38,595 bases of DNA from JBBDMW01 sp040878005 (GTDB taxonomy: Bacteria > Chloroflexota > Dehalococcoidia > Lucifugimonadales > Lucifugimonadaceae). Positions 1 through 9,142 of the stretch are shown one piece after another (position 1 is the first letter of the stretch; each line of letters begins with the position of its first letter). The notes beneath the pieces are model-generated. The model made no database searches. It was not told the origin of the DNA and worked only from the letters and a program-made list of their open reading frames with translations. A program made the translations under genes and the position numbers. The stretch is taken from contig JBBDMW010000010.1 in assembly GCA_040878005.1 (NCBI GenBank), positions 1 to 38,595 on the forward strand. The letters are read 5' to 3'.

Positions 1-38
1 GATATGGGCGGCGGCTCTTCTTACGCAAAAGATTCTGC

Positions 39-731
39 TCAGGCGCGCGGCTGGCCGGAGCTCCAGCCCCAGTTGTCCGGCGGCCACACGTTGCGTCCGC
101 GCCGGGAGCCTGTGCGCTCGCCTGCATACCAGTCCTTCACCGTTTCCCGCCACTTGGCGATGTGCGGTGTCTTGGTGTGGTACTCGAAGGCCGGCTGGTT
201 TACGTAGACCTCGTACAGGTAAAGCTCATCCGGCTTCTCGATGTTCTGGTAGACATCGAACCGGAGGCAGCCGGGCTCCTCATGCGTGGAGCCGATGCCG
301 TCCAGCTTAACTGCGGCGATGAAGTCGTCCACCTTGTCAGCCTTGATCGGCAGGGGGGCATGAATTACGTGCAGGCTGCTGGCAAAGGCCGGGTCGTCAA
401 CCGCGCCTTCGCGGTAAGCGTCCCACTTCGCGTCTCCCACAGGGAATACTGGCCTGCATCGAGACACCCCTGTCTCACCGTCGACCATGTCTTTGATCGC
501 TTCCTGCCACTTCTTGAAGTGGGGCCGCGTCAGGTGATCGTCAACGGCCGCCTGGTCGTTGTATACCTCGCAAAAGGCGAAAAGCGTGGGGTCTTCAAGG
601 TCCTGGATGACATCGAACCGGCGGCAGCCCGGCTCATCCAACACAGAGCCGCGCGCGTCGCCTATCGACGCCTGCTTGAAGTCATCTACTTTGTCCGGCT
701 TGACCTTGATACGCACCATCAGGATGTACAT
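39..731 (-). CDS. Tandem antibiotic biosynthesis monooxygenase (ABM)-domain protein
   Basis: The protein has 230 residues. It contains two copies of the small ferredoxin-like ABM fold, at about residues 1-85 and 119-200. Each copy carries the same landmarks: a KADKVDDF-type N-terminal strand, EPGCxRFD (residues 33-40 and 152-159), an EVY strand, and an H-x-x-x-PH-x-x-KW helix. Single ABM domains are about 95-100 residues and dimerise, so this looks like a fused dimer. Family members include heme-degrading and quinone-forming oxygenases, but many have no known substrate, and none can be assigned here. I chose the ATG at 731 because domain 1 begins immediately there; the reading frame stays open upstream to 974 but that part has no domain. 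The gene is transcribed divergently from the M28 peptidase gene, and the shared control region is about 732-849. Confidence 0.85.
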   Translation of the reverse strand: MYILMVRIKVKPDKVDDFKQASIGDARGSVLDEPGCRRFDVIQDLEDPTLFAFCEVYNDQAAVDDHLTRPHFKKWQEAIKDMVDGETGVSRCRPVFPVGDAKWDAYREGAVDDPAFASSLHVIHAPLPIKADKVDDFIAAVKLDGIGSTHEEPGCLRFDVYQNIEKPDELYLYEVYVNQPAFEYHTKTPHIAKWRETVKDWYAGERTGSRRGRNVWPPDNWGWSSGQPRA

Positions 732-849
732 TCGGTACTCCACAAGCTGAATGCGCCTGGCGGGCGTTATAGTCTGACCCGCAGGCGCCTGAATGTCTGG
801 CGGCGGCAGTATACCCTTCCTCAGACCCAAACGAGGATTTTTTAAAGGC

Positions 850-1836
850 ATGTCAGCGTATACAACGGTTTCAGACCGGCAGAGAGACGCGGCCGGGCGG
901 GTCGCCGCGGCAGTCTCAGCGTCTCGCATTGAGGAGAGCGTCTGCCTCTTGGCCGCAACTCCGAGGCACAGCACGGAGAACCCGAGGGAGCATGCACGGG
1001 CGGCCGATTACATTGCCGACGTGTTGTCCGGGCGCGGAGTGGCCGTGTCCCGGCAGGCATTTCCAATCGACGGCCAGTCAGCACCCCGCACCGGCGTAAA
1101 CGTGATAGGCACGCTGGCGGGCAGGGGCGCCCGGGGGCCGGCCGTGCTGATTGGCGCTCACTACGACACTGTGGTCGATTCCCCCGGCGCAGACGACAAC
1201 GCCAGCGGTGTGGCGGCAGTCCTGGAGTGCGCACGGGTGCTGTCAGGGCTAGAGTTGCGCCGCCCGGTCATCTTCGCCGCGTTCGATGCCGAGGAAAAGC
1301 AACCGCCCGTTGAGGGGCTTCACGGGTCAACCGCCTACGTGGCGTCGCTGGTTGCCGCCGGGGGGCGCCCCACGGACAGCGTGGGCGTGGCGTACATCAT
1401 GGAGATGATCGGTTTCGCATCGCCGCCGGGAACCCAGGGCCTGGCGCCGGGCTTCCAGATCCTGTTCCCACGGGCGTTCGACGGCCTGCGTGCCCGCAAG
1501 TTCGCCGGCGATTCGGTGGTTGCTCTCGCCAACCCTGCCAGCATCGGCGAGGCGCGGATGCTTGAAAAGGCATCTGATACATTCGGCGGAGGCACGCCTA
1601 TTCTGGCCCTGGAGATACCGTGGTGGCTCTCCGGCCTAAAGGACTTTTATCGCAGCGACCATGCACCATTCTGGCGCGTGGGGATACCGGCGCTGATGAT
1701 TGGCGACACCGCGAACTATCGCAATCCCCACTACCACACGCCAGGAGACACGGCCCTGACGCTGGACTTCCAGATGGCAGCGAATGTCGCAAAGACGCTG
1801 GCGGCGTCGATGGCACTGCAGGTGGCCGCACACTAG
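850..1836 (+). CDS. M28 family zinc aminopeptidase
   Basis: This is a 328-residue peptidase of the M28 (aminopeptidase Y/S-like) family, which uses two zinc ions to remove N-terminal residues from peptides. The metal ligands are visible in order: H104 in GAHYDTV, D116 in GADDNASG, the DAEE pair at 146-149 with the catalytic glutamate, E185 in MEMIGF, and a final His in HYHTPGDT. The residue after MEM is Glu where many relatives have Asp, a known variant. No clear signal peptide is seen, so the enzyme is probably cytoplasmic. The start at 850 follows a weak AAAGG; an in-frame ATG at 793 would add 19 residues. It probably acts in peptide or amino-acid scavenging, which is an inference from the family. 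Confidence 0.88.
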   Translation: MSAYTTVSDRQRDAAGRVAAAVSASRIEESVCLLAATPRHSTENPREHARAADYIADVLSGRGVAVSRQAFPIDGQSAPRTGVNVIGTLAGRGARGPAVLIGAHYDTVVDSPGADDNASGVAAVLECARVLSGLELRRPVIFAAFDAEEKQPPVEGLHGSTAYVASLVAAGGRPTDSVGVAYIMEMIGFASPPGTQGLAPGFQILFPRAFDGLRARKFAGDSVVALANPASIGEARMLEKASDTFGGGTPILALEIPWWLSGLKDFYRSDHAPFWRVGIPALMIGDTANYRNPHYHTPGDTALTLDFQMAANVAKTLAASMALQVAAH

Positions 1837-1907
1837 ACTCGCCGCCAGGCGCAGCGTCATAGCCTGGGGTGGGGGAGACCAGCGCCGGACTCTTCTGGAG
1901 AGCGGTC

Positions 1908-2768
1908 ATGATGGTCACAGTGGGGCACGGGCTCCACACCTACGATGTTGTGCATGGCTGGGGAACCCTTCCGCCTGGCTGGTCTCTTGGACCCGTTGCC
2001 GCTGTCACAGTGGACGCTGATGACAACGTCTACGTGGTAAACCGTTCCGAGCGGCCTGTAATTGTGTTGAGCCGGGAAGGCGATTACCTACGGTCATGGG
2101 GTACAGGGCGCTTCAAAAGCGTCCACGGCATAGCGTTCGCCCGCGATGGCAGCCTTTGGCTTGCAGACCGGGGCGATCACACCGTAAAGAATTTCAGCAC
2201 GGCCGGCGCTCATCTGCGCACGCTGGGTCTCCCGGACACGCCCGCGCCCGAAGGCGAGCCTTTCAATGGTCCGACTGATGTGGCAGTAGCCGCCAACGGC
2301 GATCTTTATGTGAGCGACGGCTACGGCAACAACCGGGTGCATGTATTCAGATCAGACGGTGTGTATTTGAAGAGCTGGGGCGACGCAGGCGTGGGCGAGG
2401 GTGACTTCAACCTGCCCCACAGCATTGCCATACACCGTGATGGGCGCGTCATGGTGGCAGACCGTGAGAACCACCGCATCCAGGTGTTTGACCTTGATGG
2501 CAAGCACCTGGACACATGGACTGACTTCATTCAACCGGCGGGCCTGCACGTGGGCCGTGATGGGACGGTCTACGTGGCGGAGCTGCGCAACCGCGTGACC
2601 ATGGTTGACCCGTGGGGACGGATCATCGCCCGCTGGGGACGGCGACCCTCTACAGAACCTGGCCTGTTCGTTGCGCCGCACGCTGTCTGTGTTGACTCAC
2701 ATGGCGACCTGTACGTGGGAGAGGTGGATGACGTGGGCCGCATTCAGAAATTCGCGCGTGTGACCTGA
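1908..2768 (+). CDS. NHL-repeat six-bladed beta-propeller protein
   Basis: The 286-residue protein consists almost entirely of NHL repeats of about 40-45 residues. Signatures such as G-x-x-LYVSDGYGNNRVHVF, GRVMVADRENHRIQVF and GTVYVAELRNRVTM recur, each followed by a GxxLxxWG turn. This predicts a six-bladed propeller like those in peptidyl-alpha-hydroxyglycine lyases and bacterial NHL proteins. There is no signal peptide with this start. The ATG at 1908 follows GGAGAG at good spacing; a longer frame from 1869 adds residues with no domain. It lies 71 bases after the M28 peptidase gene on the same strand, so co-transcription is possible. The function may be binding or lyase activity; nothing in the sequence decides this. 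Confidence 0.85.
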   Translation: MMVTVGHGLHTYDVVHGWGTLPPGWSLGPVAAVTVDADDNVYVVNRSERPVIVLSREGDYLRSWGTGRFKSVHGIAFARDGSLWLADRGDHTVKNFSTAGAHLRTLGLPDTPAPEGEPFNGPTDVAVAANGDLYVSDGYGNNRVHVFRSDGVYLKSWGDAGVGEGDFNLPHSIAIHRDGRVMVADRENHRIQVFDLDGKHLDTWTDFIQPAGLHVGRDGTVYVAELRNRVTMVDPWGRIIARWGRRPSTEPGLFVAPHAVCVDSHGDLYVGEVDDVGRIQKFARVT

Positions 2769-2789
2769 TGAGGTCCGGGCCGGGCGACA

Positions 2790-4289
2790 CTATACAGTCG
2801 CTGCCCCCGGCATGTACTTCGTCCCCTGCTCGAACGGGAACATGGGCCTTCGCCGCCGTTCGTAGGGGAGCCCTTCGATGGCCGCTGTGGTGGAGCCGGG
2901 AGTGTTCACATAGATTGTCTTCGCTGCGACCGGATCATAGGCAGGGCGGGGAAGTATCACGCCCTTCGCCACGATCATCTGCCTGGTTTCCGGCTTGATT
3001 CCGAGGTGAAGTATCTGGTTGAGGCTGGATGGGGCCTGCCTGTACGTGGTCAGCACGATGGTGTGGTCTTCAGGCGTCTCGATCACCGCCGTTGGCCCCT
3101 GGTTGAAGTGCTTCATTCCCATGTGCCGCGCCTCGTCCTCCGTGAACCGCCCATCGGAGATGGCGCTCACCCTGCCGGTAATTGGCGCCGGGTCGCCGTG
3201 CATGCTGTCTGTCTTGCCTCCGACCGACATGGATATTTCGGCGCCGAGACCCGCATCGATGCAGGTTCGGGCGGCCTCCGGGTCATACAGCACCACGCAC
3301 ATGCCTCGTACGCCCTGCCGGTACGCTTCAGCAAGTAGAAAGGTGGAGTCTGCTGCACTGCCGCCGCCCACGTTGTCGCCGATGTCGTTCAGCACCACGG
3401 GCCGGGCAGGGTGTGCGGCTGCGGTTCTTATTGCCTCAGCCGGATCAACGGCGTCAGCAAGGTAACTCTCACGGTCTTCCCACGCCTGCTGGGCCATCCA
3501 GGCAGCTGCTTCACGTGCTGCCTGTGCATCTCCGTCCGAGTACGCAAGGAACGACATTCCCATCTCGTTCACGTCTGCGTACAGGAACCCAAGGGCGAAG
3601 CTCCCGGCTATGATCCCTGGCCGCTCAAGCACCGACTCAAGGTTGCGGCGGACGTGCACCGCCGGCTCGTGGTCGGTGTGCTGCCGGGTGATGTTTATGG
3701 CTACCGGCGGTGTCTCAAGCGCACCGACAGGCTTGATCTCGCCCCTCACCATGCGGGCGATCAGCCCCGCGGCTTCAAGCCCCCGCTCTTTCTGGTCAAG
3801 GTGTGGGCAGCTCCGGTAAATGACCAGTACGTCAGCTGCTTCAAACAGCCTGGATGAGACGTTGGCGTGGCAGTCCAGCGTCACCACTATTGGCACGCCG
3901 GGGCCGACTGCCTGCCGCATGCGTGACGCCACCTCGCCATCGGCATCTGGGTATTCTTCAGATACGGTGGCCCCGTGCAGCCCCAGGAGTACGCCGTCCA
4001 CTTCGCCTGCTTCCCGGAGCAGGTGCGCCATGCGGGAGGCAATATGCTCGAAGCAGTCACGAGTGAGTGTGCCTGAGGGCATCGCGTGGGCCACGATGAG
4101 CGGGACCGCTGTGGCGCCTTCCTGCTCCAGCCCTTCAAAGAACCCTGCCCACTCGTGCGGAGCGTCCCGCCATGCCGGGAGTATCGCATCCCCTTCAAGC
4201 AGGCTGCTCTCCCTGAACCGGTCCAGCGTGGTGGGTACGCTCAGGAATGTGTTCGACTCATGGAGCATCCCGGCGACGGCGATTCGCAT
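2790..4289 (-). CDS. M81 family metallopeptidase (MlrC-like)
   Basis: The 499-residue protein matches the M81/MlrC family (DUF1485 plus MlrC C-terminal domain), named for the enzyme that ends microcystin breakdown in Sphingomonas. The likely zinc ligands are in TLDCHANVS (D139, H141) and in the CPHLD stretch (H163). The C-terminal domain holds NDIGDNVGGGSAADST and the GGKTD segment typical of the family. Members are common in soil and marine bacteria that never meet microcystin, so the substrate is probably another small peptide or amide. The ATG at 4289 (MRIAVAG) follows AGGGAGA and removes 22 unrelated residues from the longest reading frame. The gene converges with the NHL gene 21 bases away. 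Confidence 0.9.
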   Translation of the reverse strand: MRIAVAGMLHESNTFLSVPTTLDRFRESSLLEGDAILPAWRDAPHEWAGFFEGLEQEGATAVPLIVAHAMPSGTLTRDCFEHIASRMAHLLREAGEVDGVLLGLHGATVSEEYPDADGEVASRMRQAVGPGVPIVVTLDCHANVSSRLFEAADVLVIYRSCPHLDQKERGLEAAGLIARMVRGEIKPVGALETPPVAINITRQHTDHEPAVHVRRNLESVLERPGIIAGSFALGFLYADVNEMGMSFLAYSDGDAQAAREAAAWMAQQAWEDRESYLADAVDPAEAIRTAAAHPARPVVLNDIGDNVGGGSAADSTFLLAEAYRQGVRGMCVVLYDPEAARTCIDAGLGAEISMSVGGKTDSMHGDPAPITGRVSAISDGRFTEDEARHMGMKHFNQGPTAVIETPEDHTIVLTTYRQAPSSLNQILHLGIKPETRQMIVAKGVILPRPAYDPVAAKTIYVNTPGSTTAAIEGLPYERRRRPMFPFEQGTKYMPGAATV

Positions 4290-4429
4290 TGGCGCATTTC
4301 TCCCTGCGCAGGCGACAGCGACCGGGGCTGGTGCCCGGGTCGTAGATGCCGCCACTGTGGTGGTCCGGCATAAAACCTACAACACATGCGGCCGCCGCGG
4401 GGGTGACGCCCTGGTGTACGTCTCCGCCG

Positions 4430-5383
4430 CTACTGCACGCCCAGGATATTGGTCTGCAGGACGTCGCTATGGGAGAGCAGGGGGAGGCTCAGGATCTGCC
4501 GTCCAATGACCGGGAGATCAGCCACCAGCGTGGCTTCCGCATCTATGTGGTAGTCGGTCCGCTCATCGTTGTTGATGTGCGTGGGCCACCAGTTTAGAAG
4601 CAACGCGTGCTCAATCACGATCGTCACGGGAATCTCTGTGTCCTCGCCGGGCTGGAGCACCATCTGGCCGGTGGTCGACCCCTGGGCGATGAGGATGCCG
4701 TTCATGGTCGCATCGAACTCTATTCGGGTAACGGGGATTGGTGCAGGCGTGCCGTTGTGGACCACCACGGTCCCGTCGATCTCTGTCCGGTCATCGCTCA
4801 CGCTCCCCCACTGGAAACGCCGCTCTTTGAGAGTGATGTCATATGGGCCAATCGAGAAGGTCTCATGTTGATTGGAGTCAGCGTTGCGCAGCAGGTCCGT
4901 TTCAAAGTCACGGTTGATGCCGGGGGCGGACACACTGAGCCGCCTGCCCAGCAGGCTTACCACACCCTCAGCGGTCACGCTGACTTCGGTCTGTTCATCA
5001 TTGGCGATGTGGCTGGCCCACCACTCCGGGATGAGGCTGTTGTCGATGCTTGTCGTGAGCTGTGACGTGGATATTCCTTCAGGCAGGTCGATGCCCCGCG
5101 ACTCACCGCGGCCCATCAGGACATCATTCATGAAGATATCTGCCTCCACACCCACGTTGCCCAGCCCGATCCCGATGGCATTGGGGTTGTCGATCGTGAT
5201 GGAGGTGATGATCTGTGTGTGGCTGCGCGTTACATTGCCCCAGCCGTTGCTGGTTCTGACTAGCTCCGGCGGCTTTATGAATCCCAGTGCGTACGCTGCG
5301 GCGACTGACCCGCCGAGCAGCAGCAGGAGCATGGGGATGCCCACCACGATCAAGACCAGGAGGATGATTAGCTTTTTCTTCAT
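4430..5383 (-). CDS. Membrane-anchored protein with two LEA14/WHy domains
   Basis: The 317-residue protein begins with KKK followed by one hydrophobic segment (about residues 4-34), so it is anchored in the membrane with its body outside. The rest is two repeats of an all-beta domain, about 48-160 and 180-300. Each has an I(T)IDNPN or VVHNGT-type strand, a GxxxG loop and a WW-(A/P)-(S/T)-HI-x-NDE-x-T segment (WWASHIANDEQT, WWPTHINNDERT). This agrees with the LEA14/WHy (LEA type 2) fold, found in desiccation proteins and in some bacterial envelope proteins. The exact role is unknown; a structural or stress role at the envelope is inferred. The gene lies 140 bases upstream of the M81 gene on the same strand. 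Confidence 0.72.
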   Translation of the reverse strand: MKKKLIILLVLIVVGIPMLLLLLGGSVAAAYALGFIKPPELVRTSNGWGNVTRSHTQIITSITIDNPNAIGIGLGNVGVEADIFMNDVLMGRGESRGIDLPEGISTSQLTTSIDNSLIPEWWASHIANDEQTEVSVTAEGVVSLLGRRLSVSAPGINRDFETDLLRNADSNQHETFSIGPYDITLKERRFQWGSVSDDRTEIDGTVVVHNGTPAPIPVTRIEFDATMNGILIAQGSTTGQMVLQPGEDTEIPVTIVIEHALLLNWWPTHINNDERTDYHIDAEATLVADLPVIGRQILSLPLLSHSDVLQTNILGVQ

Positions 5384-5493
5384 GCCCAGTTGCTCCCAGA
5401 CAGATGTCGAGAGCTGTCAGATTCAGGCATTATGGCCCATCCGCGCCTGGACACTTCCCCACCGCCGCCCCAGCACATCCCCAGGGTCATACG

Positions 5494-5527
5494 GGTCCGG
5501 GACATGCATATCGGCACGTCCCGGACC
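5494..5527. repeat. Perfect 10-bp inverted repeat in an intergenic gap
   Basis: GGTCCGGGAC (5494-5503) pairs exactly with GTCCCGGACC (5518-5527) across a 14-base loop. It lies about 100 bases past the end of the SDR gene and upstream of the LEA/WHy gene, both on the minus strand. No T-run follows, so it is not a classical intrinsic terminator. It could be an operator, an mRNA-stabilising hairpin or a repetitive element copy. The rest of 5384-5626 shows nothing recognisable. Confidence 0.5.
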
Positions 5528-5626
5528 GCTCACATGCGCTTACGGCCGTTCCTGGACAGCTCGCGCTCCACAGCCTGCTGCCTGCACAGTTAAGGCATGG
5601 GCGGCAGACCGGGCGCAAGCCTGATG

Positions 5627-6370
5627 TTAACCGCGGCCTATGTACTTCTGCGTTACGGGTAGCACCACAGCTTCGAGCATATTTGCCTCGGGCGGCAGTG
5701 TGACCATGAGCAGCGCAGTCCTTGCCATGTCCTCCGTGGAAATCATGTCCTCTGCACCCTCATCCCTGCCCGTGGCCGAGCGTCCATCGGCACGGCGTTC
5801 CACCATTACGTTGCCGGGGTGGAGGCAGCTGGCCGCAATGCCAAACTCCCTGCCGTCAAGCGCAGTGCACTGGGTGAGGCCCCAGATGGCGTTCTTGCTG
5901 GTGGTGTACGGGGCGGAGTGCTCGCGTGCCCGCTGGGCGGCGATGCTGCCGATGTTGACGATTCGCCCGCCACCGGCGTTCTTCATGATGGCGAAGGCTT
6001 CGCGGGTGCAAAGGAAAGGGCCGGTCACGTTGGTGTCCATCACCCGCTTCCATGATTCCAGGGAAATGGATTCTATTGGACCGCCGTCGAACGCTCCGGA
6101 GTTGTTAACCAGGATGTCCAGCCGGCCGAACTTGTCCATGGTCTGCCTGAACAGCTCCCTGACGTTGGCCTCATTGGTCACATCAGTGGGAACGGGGAGG
6201 ATCTCGGAGCCTGTCTGTCGAAGCTCATCGGCCGCTGCGTTCAGGCGGTCGGCGTTCCTGGCGGCGATCACCACGGAACAGCCTTCCTGTGCGAATGCCT
6301 TCGCTATGCCCTTGCCAATTCCCGTGCCGCCACCGGTCACGATGGCTACCTTGCCGTCAAGCTGTCCCAT
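5627..6370 (-). CDS. Short-chain dehydrogenase/reductase (SDR)
   Basis: This is a 247-residue classical SDR, which oxidises or reduces alcohols and ketones with NAD(P). The cofactor site TGGGTGIG is at 12-19, the structural NNSG at 89-92, and the catalytic set S142, Y155 and K159 is complete (YTTSK). The length is normal for the family. An R rather than D at the end of beta-2 (IAARNADRL) suggests NADP(H) preference. The substrate cannot be read from sequence. It lies 28 bases downstream of the MFS transporter gene on the same strand, so the two are probably co-transcribed and the transporter may export or import a compound this enzyme handles. Confidence 0.9.
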   Translation of the reverse strand: MGQLDGKVAIVTGGGTGIGKGIAKAFAQEGCSVVIAARNADRLNAAADELRQTGSEILPVPTDVTNEANVRELFRQTMDKFGRLDILVNNSGAFDGGPIESISLESWKRVMDTNVTGPFLCTREAFAIMKNAGGGRIVNIGSIAAQRAREHSAPYTTSKNAIWGLTQCTALDGREFGIAASCLHPGNVMVERRADGRSATGRDEGAEDMISTEDMARTALLMVTLPPEANMLEAVVLPVTQKYIGRG

Positions 6371-6398
6371 TCAGAATCTCCTGTAATTGAGCCTGTTG

Positions 6399-7919
6399 TC
6401 AGTCTGCCTGCGCCGGTGCGGCCTCTGTCGGCTGTCCTGCCCCGGCATGATCCGTCTTCTGCATACGTTCCCTGGTCAAAGCTGCTGCGACCAGCGCCAT
6501 TATGCTGAATCCAACCAGCACAAGGTACGCCATGCGCCAGCCGTCAAGGAACGCGTCGCCCACCGATGGGTCTGCGCTGTGGCGAAGCTCGCTTAGCTCC
6601 ACGTCCACGCCGCGGCTCGCCATCACGCCGGTCACAATGGCCGTGGTTATGGCCTGGCCGGCCACGCTGCCCACGTTGCGGACCAGGTTTAGGAACGCGC
6701 TGACGCTGCCGTAGCTGGACCTCTCCACTGCGCTCAAAGTGGCGCTCATGTTGGGCGCCATCCATATTCCCATGCCGAGCCCGTTCAGGAACAGGGCCGG
6801 CATGAGCAGCCAAATTGGCGTGGACTGGGTCATGAACGCGAAGAAGAGGCTCATGGCGATCAGCATCGAAAGGCCTATGAACGTGAACTTCCTGTATCCG
6901 AACCTGTCCGAGAGCCGCCCGCTGTTGGCGCCGGCGATGCCCATTCCAAGCGCTCCGACGAACATGATGACCCCGGCGATCATCTGGCTGTACCCAAGGA
7001 AGCTCTGAATGAAGATGGGCAGCAGGAAGAAGGTGGCCGATGTCCCAACGAATGCAAGCAGCCTTGTGGCCGATGACCAGGTGAACACGGGGCTGCGGAA
7101 GAACTGCAGGTTGATCATCGGCGCAGGGACTCGCAACTCCCAGTACACGAACAGGGCAAACAACGCCACTGAAACAACGACACCGCCAATGATCTGTGGC
7201 GATATCCATGGCTGGGCAAAGGGGTTGCTGATGGTCAGGATAATCAGCGCAAGGGCCGAGGCTGAGAGAATTGCCCCCGGCCAGTCGTACCGCTCGCCAA
7301 TCTTGCGCTTCGTGGTGCCGATGCGGCTGTCGTCCAGGATGCGCCAGGCCAGCACAAATCCGATGGCAGTCGGAATGAACAGGAACAGGAACACTGACCG
7401 CCAGCCGAACCACTGGAGCAGTGGCCCCGCCACTATGGGACCGGCTGTGCCGCCGATGGCCACGACAGTCGTTATCATCCCAAGCGCCTTGCCGCGCTCG
7501 TTCGACGGGAACACAGCGGTTACGATCGCCATTACCACTGCCTGGCCCATCGCGCCGCCGATGGCCATGATGATTCGTGCGCCTATGAGTGTGGGCAGGT
7601 TGGGTGACAGCGCTGCCAGCAGGGCACCGGTCGAGAACAGGACAATCCCTGCCAGGTGGAACTTCTTGCGGCCGGTAATGTCAGCCAGCCGCCCCAGTGG
7701 CAGCAGGACTGCGCTAATGGTGAGGGAGCTTGCGATGGCGACCCATGTGACGGCCCGCAGAGTTACGCCAAAGTCTTCGGCGATGGTGGAGAGGGCCAGG
7801 AAGGTGATGCTGAAGTCCATCACCATGGTGAACAGCGTTATGGCGACTGCCCAGAACGCCTTCCACTTGTAGCCCTGGTCAGCGTCGGCGGCCACCGAGG
7901 TCGCGCTGGAAGGGTTCAT
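6399..7919 (-). CDS. MFS transporter, DHA2 (EmrB/QacA-like) family
   Basis: The 506-residue membrane protein has about 14 hydrophobic segments, as expected for drug:H+ antiporter family 2. The loop after the second TM carries GRLADITGRKKF, the MFS motif A, and a second half-copy occurs in GRLSDRFGYRKF. The N-terminus up to about residue 20 is polar and cytoplasmic. The family exports hydrophobic compounds and drugs using the proton gradient. The start at 7919 gives MNPSSATS; an ATG at 7979 would add 20 residues without clear ribosome binding. It leads an apparent two-gene unit with the SDR. Confidence 0.88.
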   Translation of the reverse strand: MNPSSATSVAADADQGYKWKAFWAVAITLFTMVMDFSITFLALSTIAEDFGVTLRAVTWVAIASSLTISAVLLPLGRLADITGRKKFHLAGIVLFSTGALLAALSPNLPTLIGARIIMAIGGAMGQAVVMAIVTAVFPSNERGKALGMITTVVAIGGTAGPIVAGPLLQWFGWRSVFLFLFIPTAIGFVLAWRILDDSRIGTTKRKIGERYDWPGAILSASALALIILTISNPFAQPWISPQIIGGVVVSVALFALFVYWELRVPAPMINLQFFRSPVFTWSSATRLLAFVGTSATFFLLPIFIQSFLGYSQMIAGVIMFVGALGMGIAGANSGRLSDRFGYRKFTFIGLSMLIAMSLFFAFMTQSTPIWLLMPALFLNGLGMGIWMAPNMSATLSAVERSSYGSVSAFLNLVRNVGSVAGQAITTAIVTGVMASRGVDVELSELRHSADPSVGDAFLDGWRMAYLVLVGFSIMALVAAALTRERMQKTDHAGAGQPTEAAPAQAD

Positions 7920-8122
7920 CGCTGGCCCACTGCCATGGAGAGACGTATCTGACTGTGACAACGCTGCATGTCCTCGCACGTGCTGTTGAACCTGCGCGAC
8001 CCTGATACTTCAGATGATGGCAGTGGGTGCGGCGGTGCAACGGCCTGACATGGTACGCTCGCGCCCCGTCAGCAGTGACGTGTTTAGGCTGCCTGTCTTG
8101 TTCCAGGCTGGGAGGGATCATA

Positions 8123-9136
8123 TTGGCTGGCACACAGAACGCTCCTCTCAGGGTGCTGGTATCCACGCCCGACCCCGCAAAGTTTGATCCGGCGAGGTGG
8201 CCGGTGACCACGCCAGTCGATTGGCGTGCAGCGTCCCCGGTCACGCCCGGAGAATTTGCGCGGGAGCTACCCGGCGCGGACGTGGCGATAACAACGCTGT
8301 TCACGCCTGAAATGGGGAGCGCAGCCGATCAACTCAGGGCCATCTTCGTGCCGGCGGCGGGTTACGAGAACATTGATCCGGATGCCGTGCCGCCCGGCTG
8401 CGCCGTCACCAACGCCTACGAACATGAAGCGCCCATTACTGAATGGATCTTTATGGTTGCCTCGGCCATGGACCGGGAGTTCCTGAAGGCGGAGCGAACG
8501 TTCAGGGCCGGAAGCTGGGAGATGTGGCCGGTCCGGCACGGCAGCTACAGGGAGTTGCACGGCCGGACGATGGGTGTGGTCGGATTTGGACGCATTGGCC
8601 AGAAAGTAGCCCAGGTGGCCGATGCGTTCGGGATGCCGTGTATTGCAGCGGGCCGGAAGCCCGATGCGCCTGGGGCCGCCGCGAAGCTGAATGCGACCTA
8701 CCACGGCGGACCGGGCGCAATCAGCGAGGTCATGCGGCAGGCGGATTTCGTGGTGGTGAGCACGCCGCTCAATGACAGTACACGCGGGTTGATAGGCGAG
8801 AACGAGCTGGCCGTTATGAAGCCCACGGCCTATCTCATCAACCCTGCGCGCGGGCACGTCGTTGATGAAAGAGCGCTATACGACGCGTTGAAGACCCATC
8901 GTATAGCAGGCGCAGCGGTGGATACCTGGTACCAGTACCCGAGTGGTCCCGATGATGATCCAAGGCCGGCCGGTCTGCCGTTCTGGGAATTGGACAACGT
9001 GATCATGACCCCCCACAACTCCGGCGCCACCGTTGGAACGTCACGCCTCCGGGCGAAGTTAGTTGCGGAGAACATAGACCGCCTGAGCCGAGGCGAGCCG
9101 CTCCTGAACGTGGTGGACGGCCTGTCCAGGGCGTAG
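8123..9136 (+). CDS. Formate-dehydrogenase-like D-2-hydroxyacid dehydrogenase
   Basis: The 337-residue NAD-dependent dehydrogenase has the split Rossmann arrangement of the D-2-hydroxyacid family. GFGRIG (154-159) binds NAD, INPARG gives catalytic R243, and MTPHNSG gives the catalytic His (298). The usual catalytic Glu 29 residues after the Arg is absent: the segment reads DTWYQYPSG. In NAD-formate dehydrogenase this place holds Gln in a DVWFPQP context, and the HxSG after the His is also shared with formate dehydrogenase. The substrate is therefore uncertain. Translation starts at TTG 8123, seven bases after GGGAGG (8110-8115); the ATG at 8027 would add 32 residues with no fold. It converges with rlmB, six bases away. 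Confidence 0.82.
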   Translation: MAGTQNAPLRVLVSTPDPAKFDPARWPVTTPVDWRAASPVTPGEFARELPGADVAITTLFTPEMGSAADQLRAIFVPAAGYENIDPDAVPPGCAVTNAYEHEAPITEWIFMVASAMDREFLKAERTFRAGSWEMWPVRHGSYRELHGRTMGVVGFGRIGQKVAQVADAFGMPCIAAGRKPDAPGAAAKLNATYHGGPGAISEVMRQADFVVVSTPLNDSTRGLIGENELAVMKPTAYLINPARGHVVDERALYDALKTHRIAGAAVDTWYQYPSGPDDDPRPAGLPFWELDNVIMTPHNSGATVGTSRLRAKLVAENIDRLSRGEPLLNVVDGLSRA

Positions 9137-9142
9137 CCGGTT

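Noticed and set aside
5640..6386. 248-codon frame antisense to the SDR gene
   Set aside because: Mirror of a complete SDR; composition rich in Ser, Ala and Pro without motifs.
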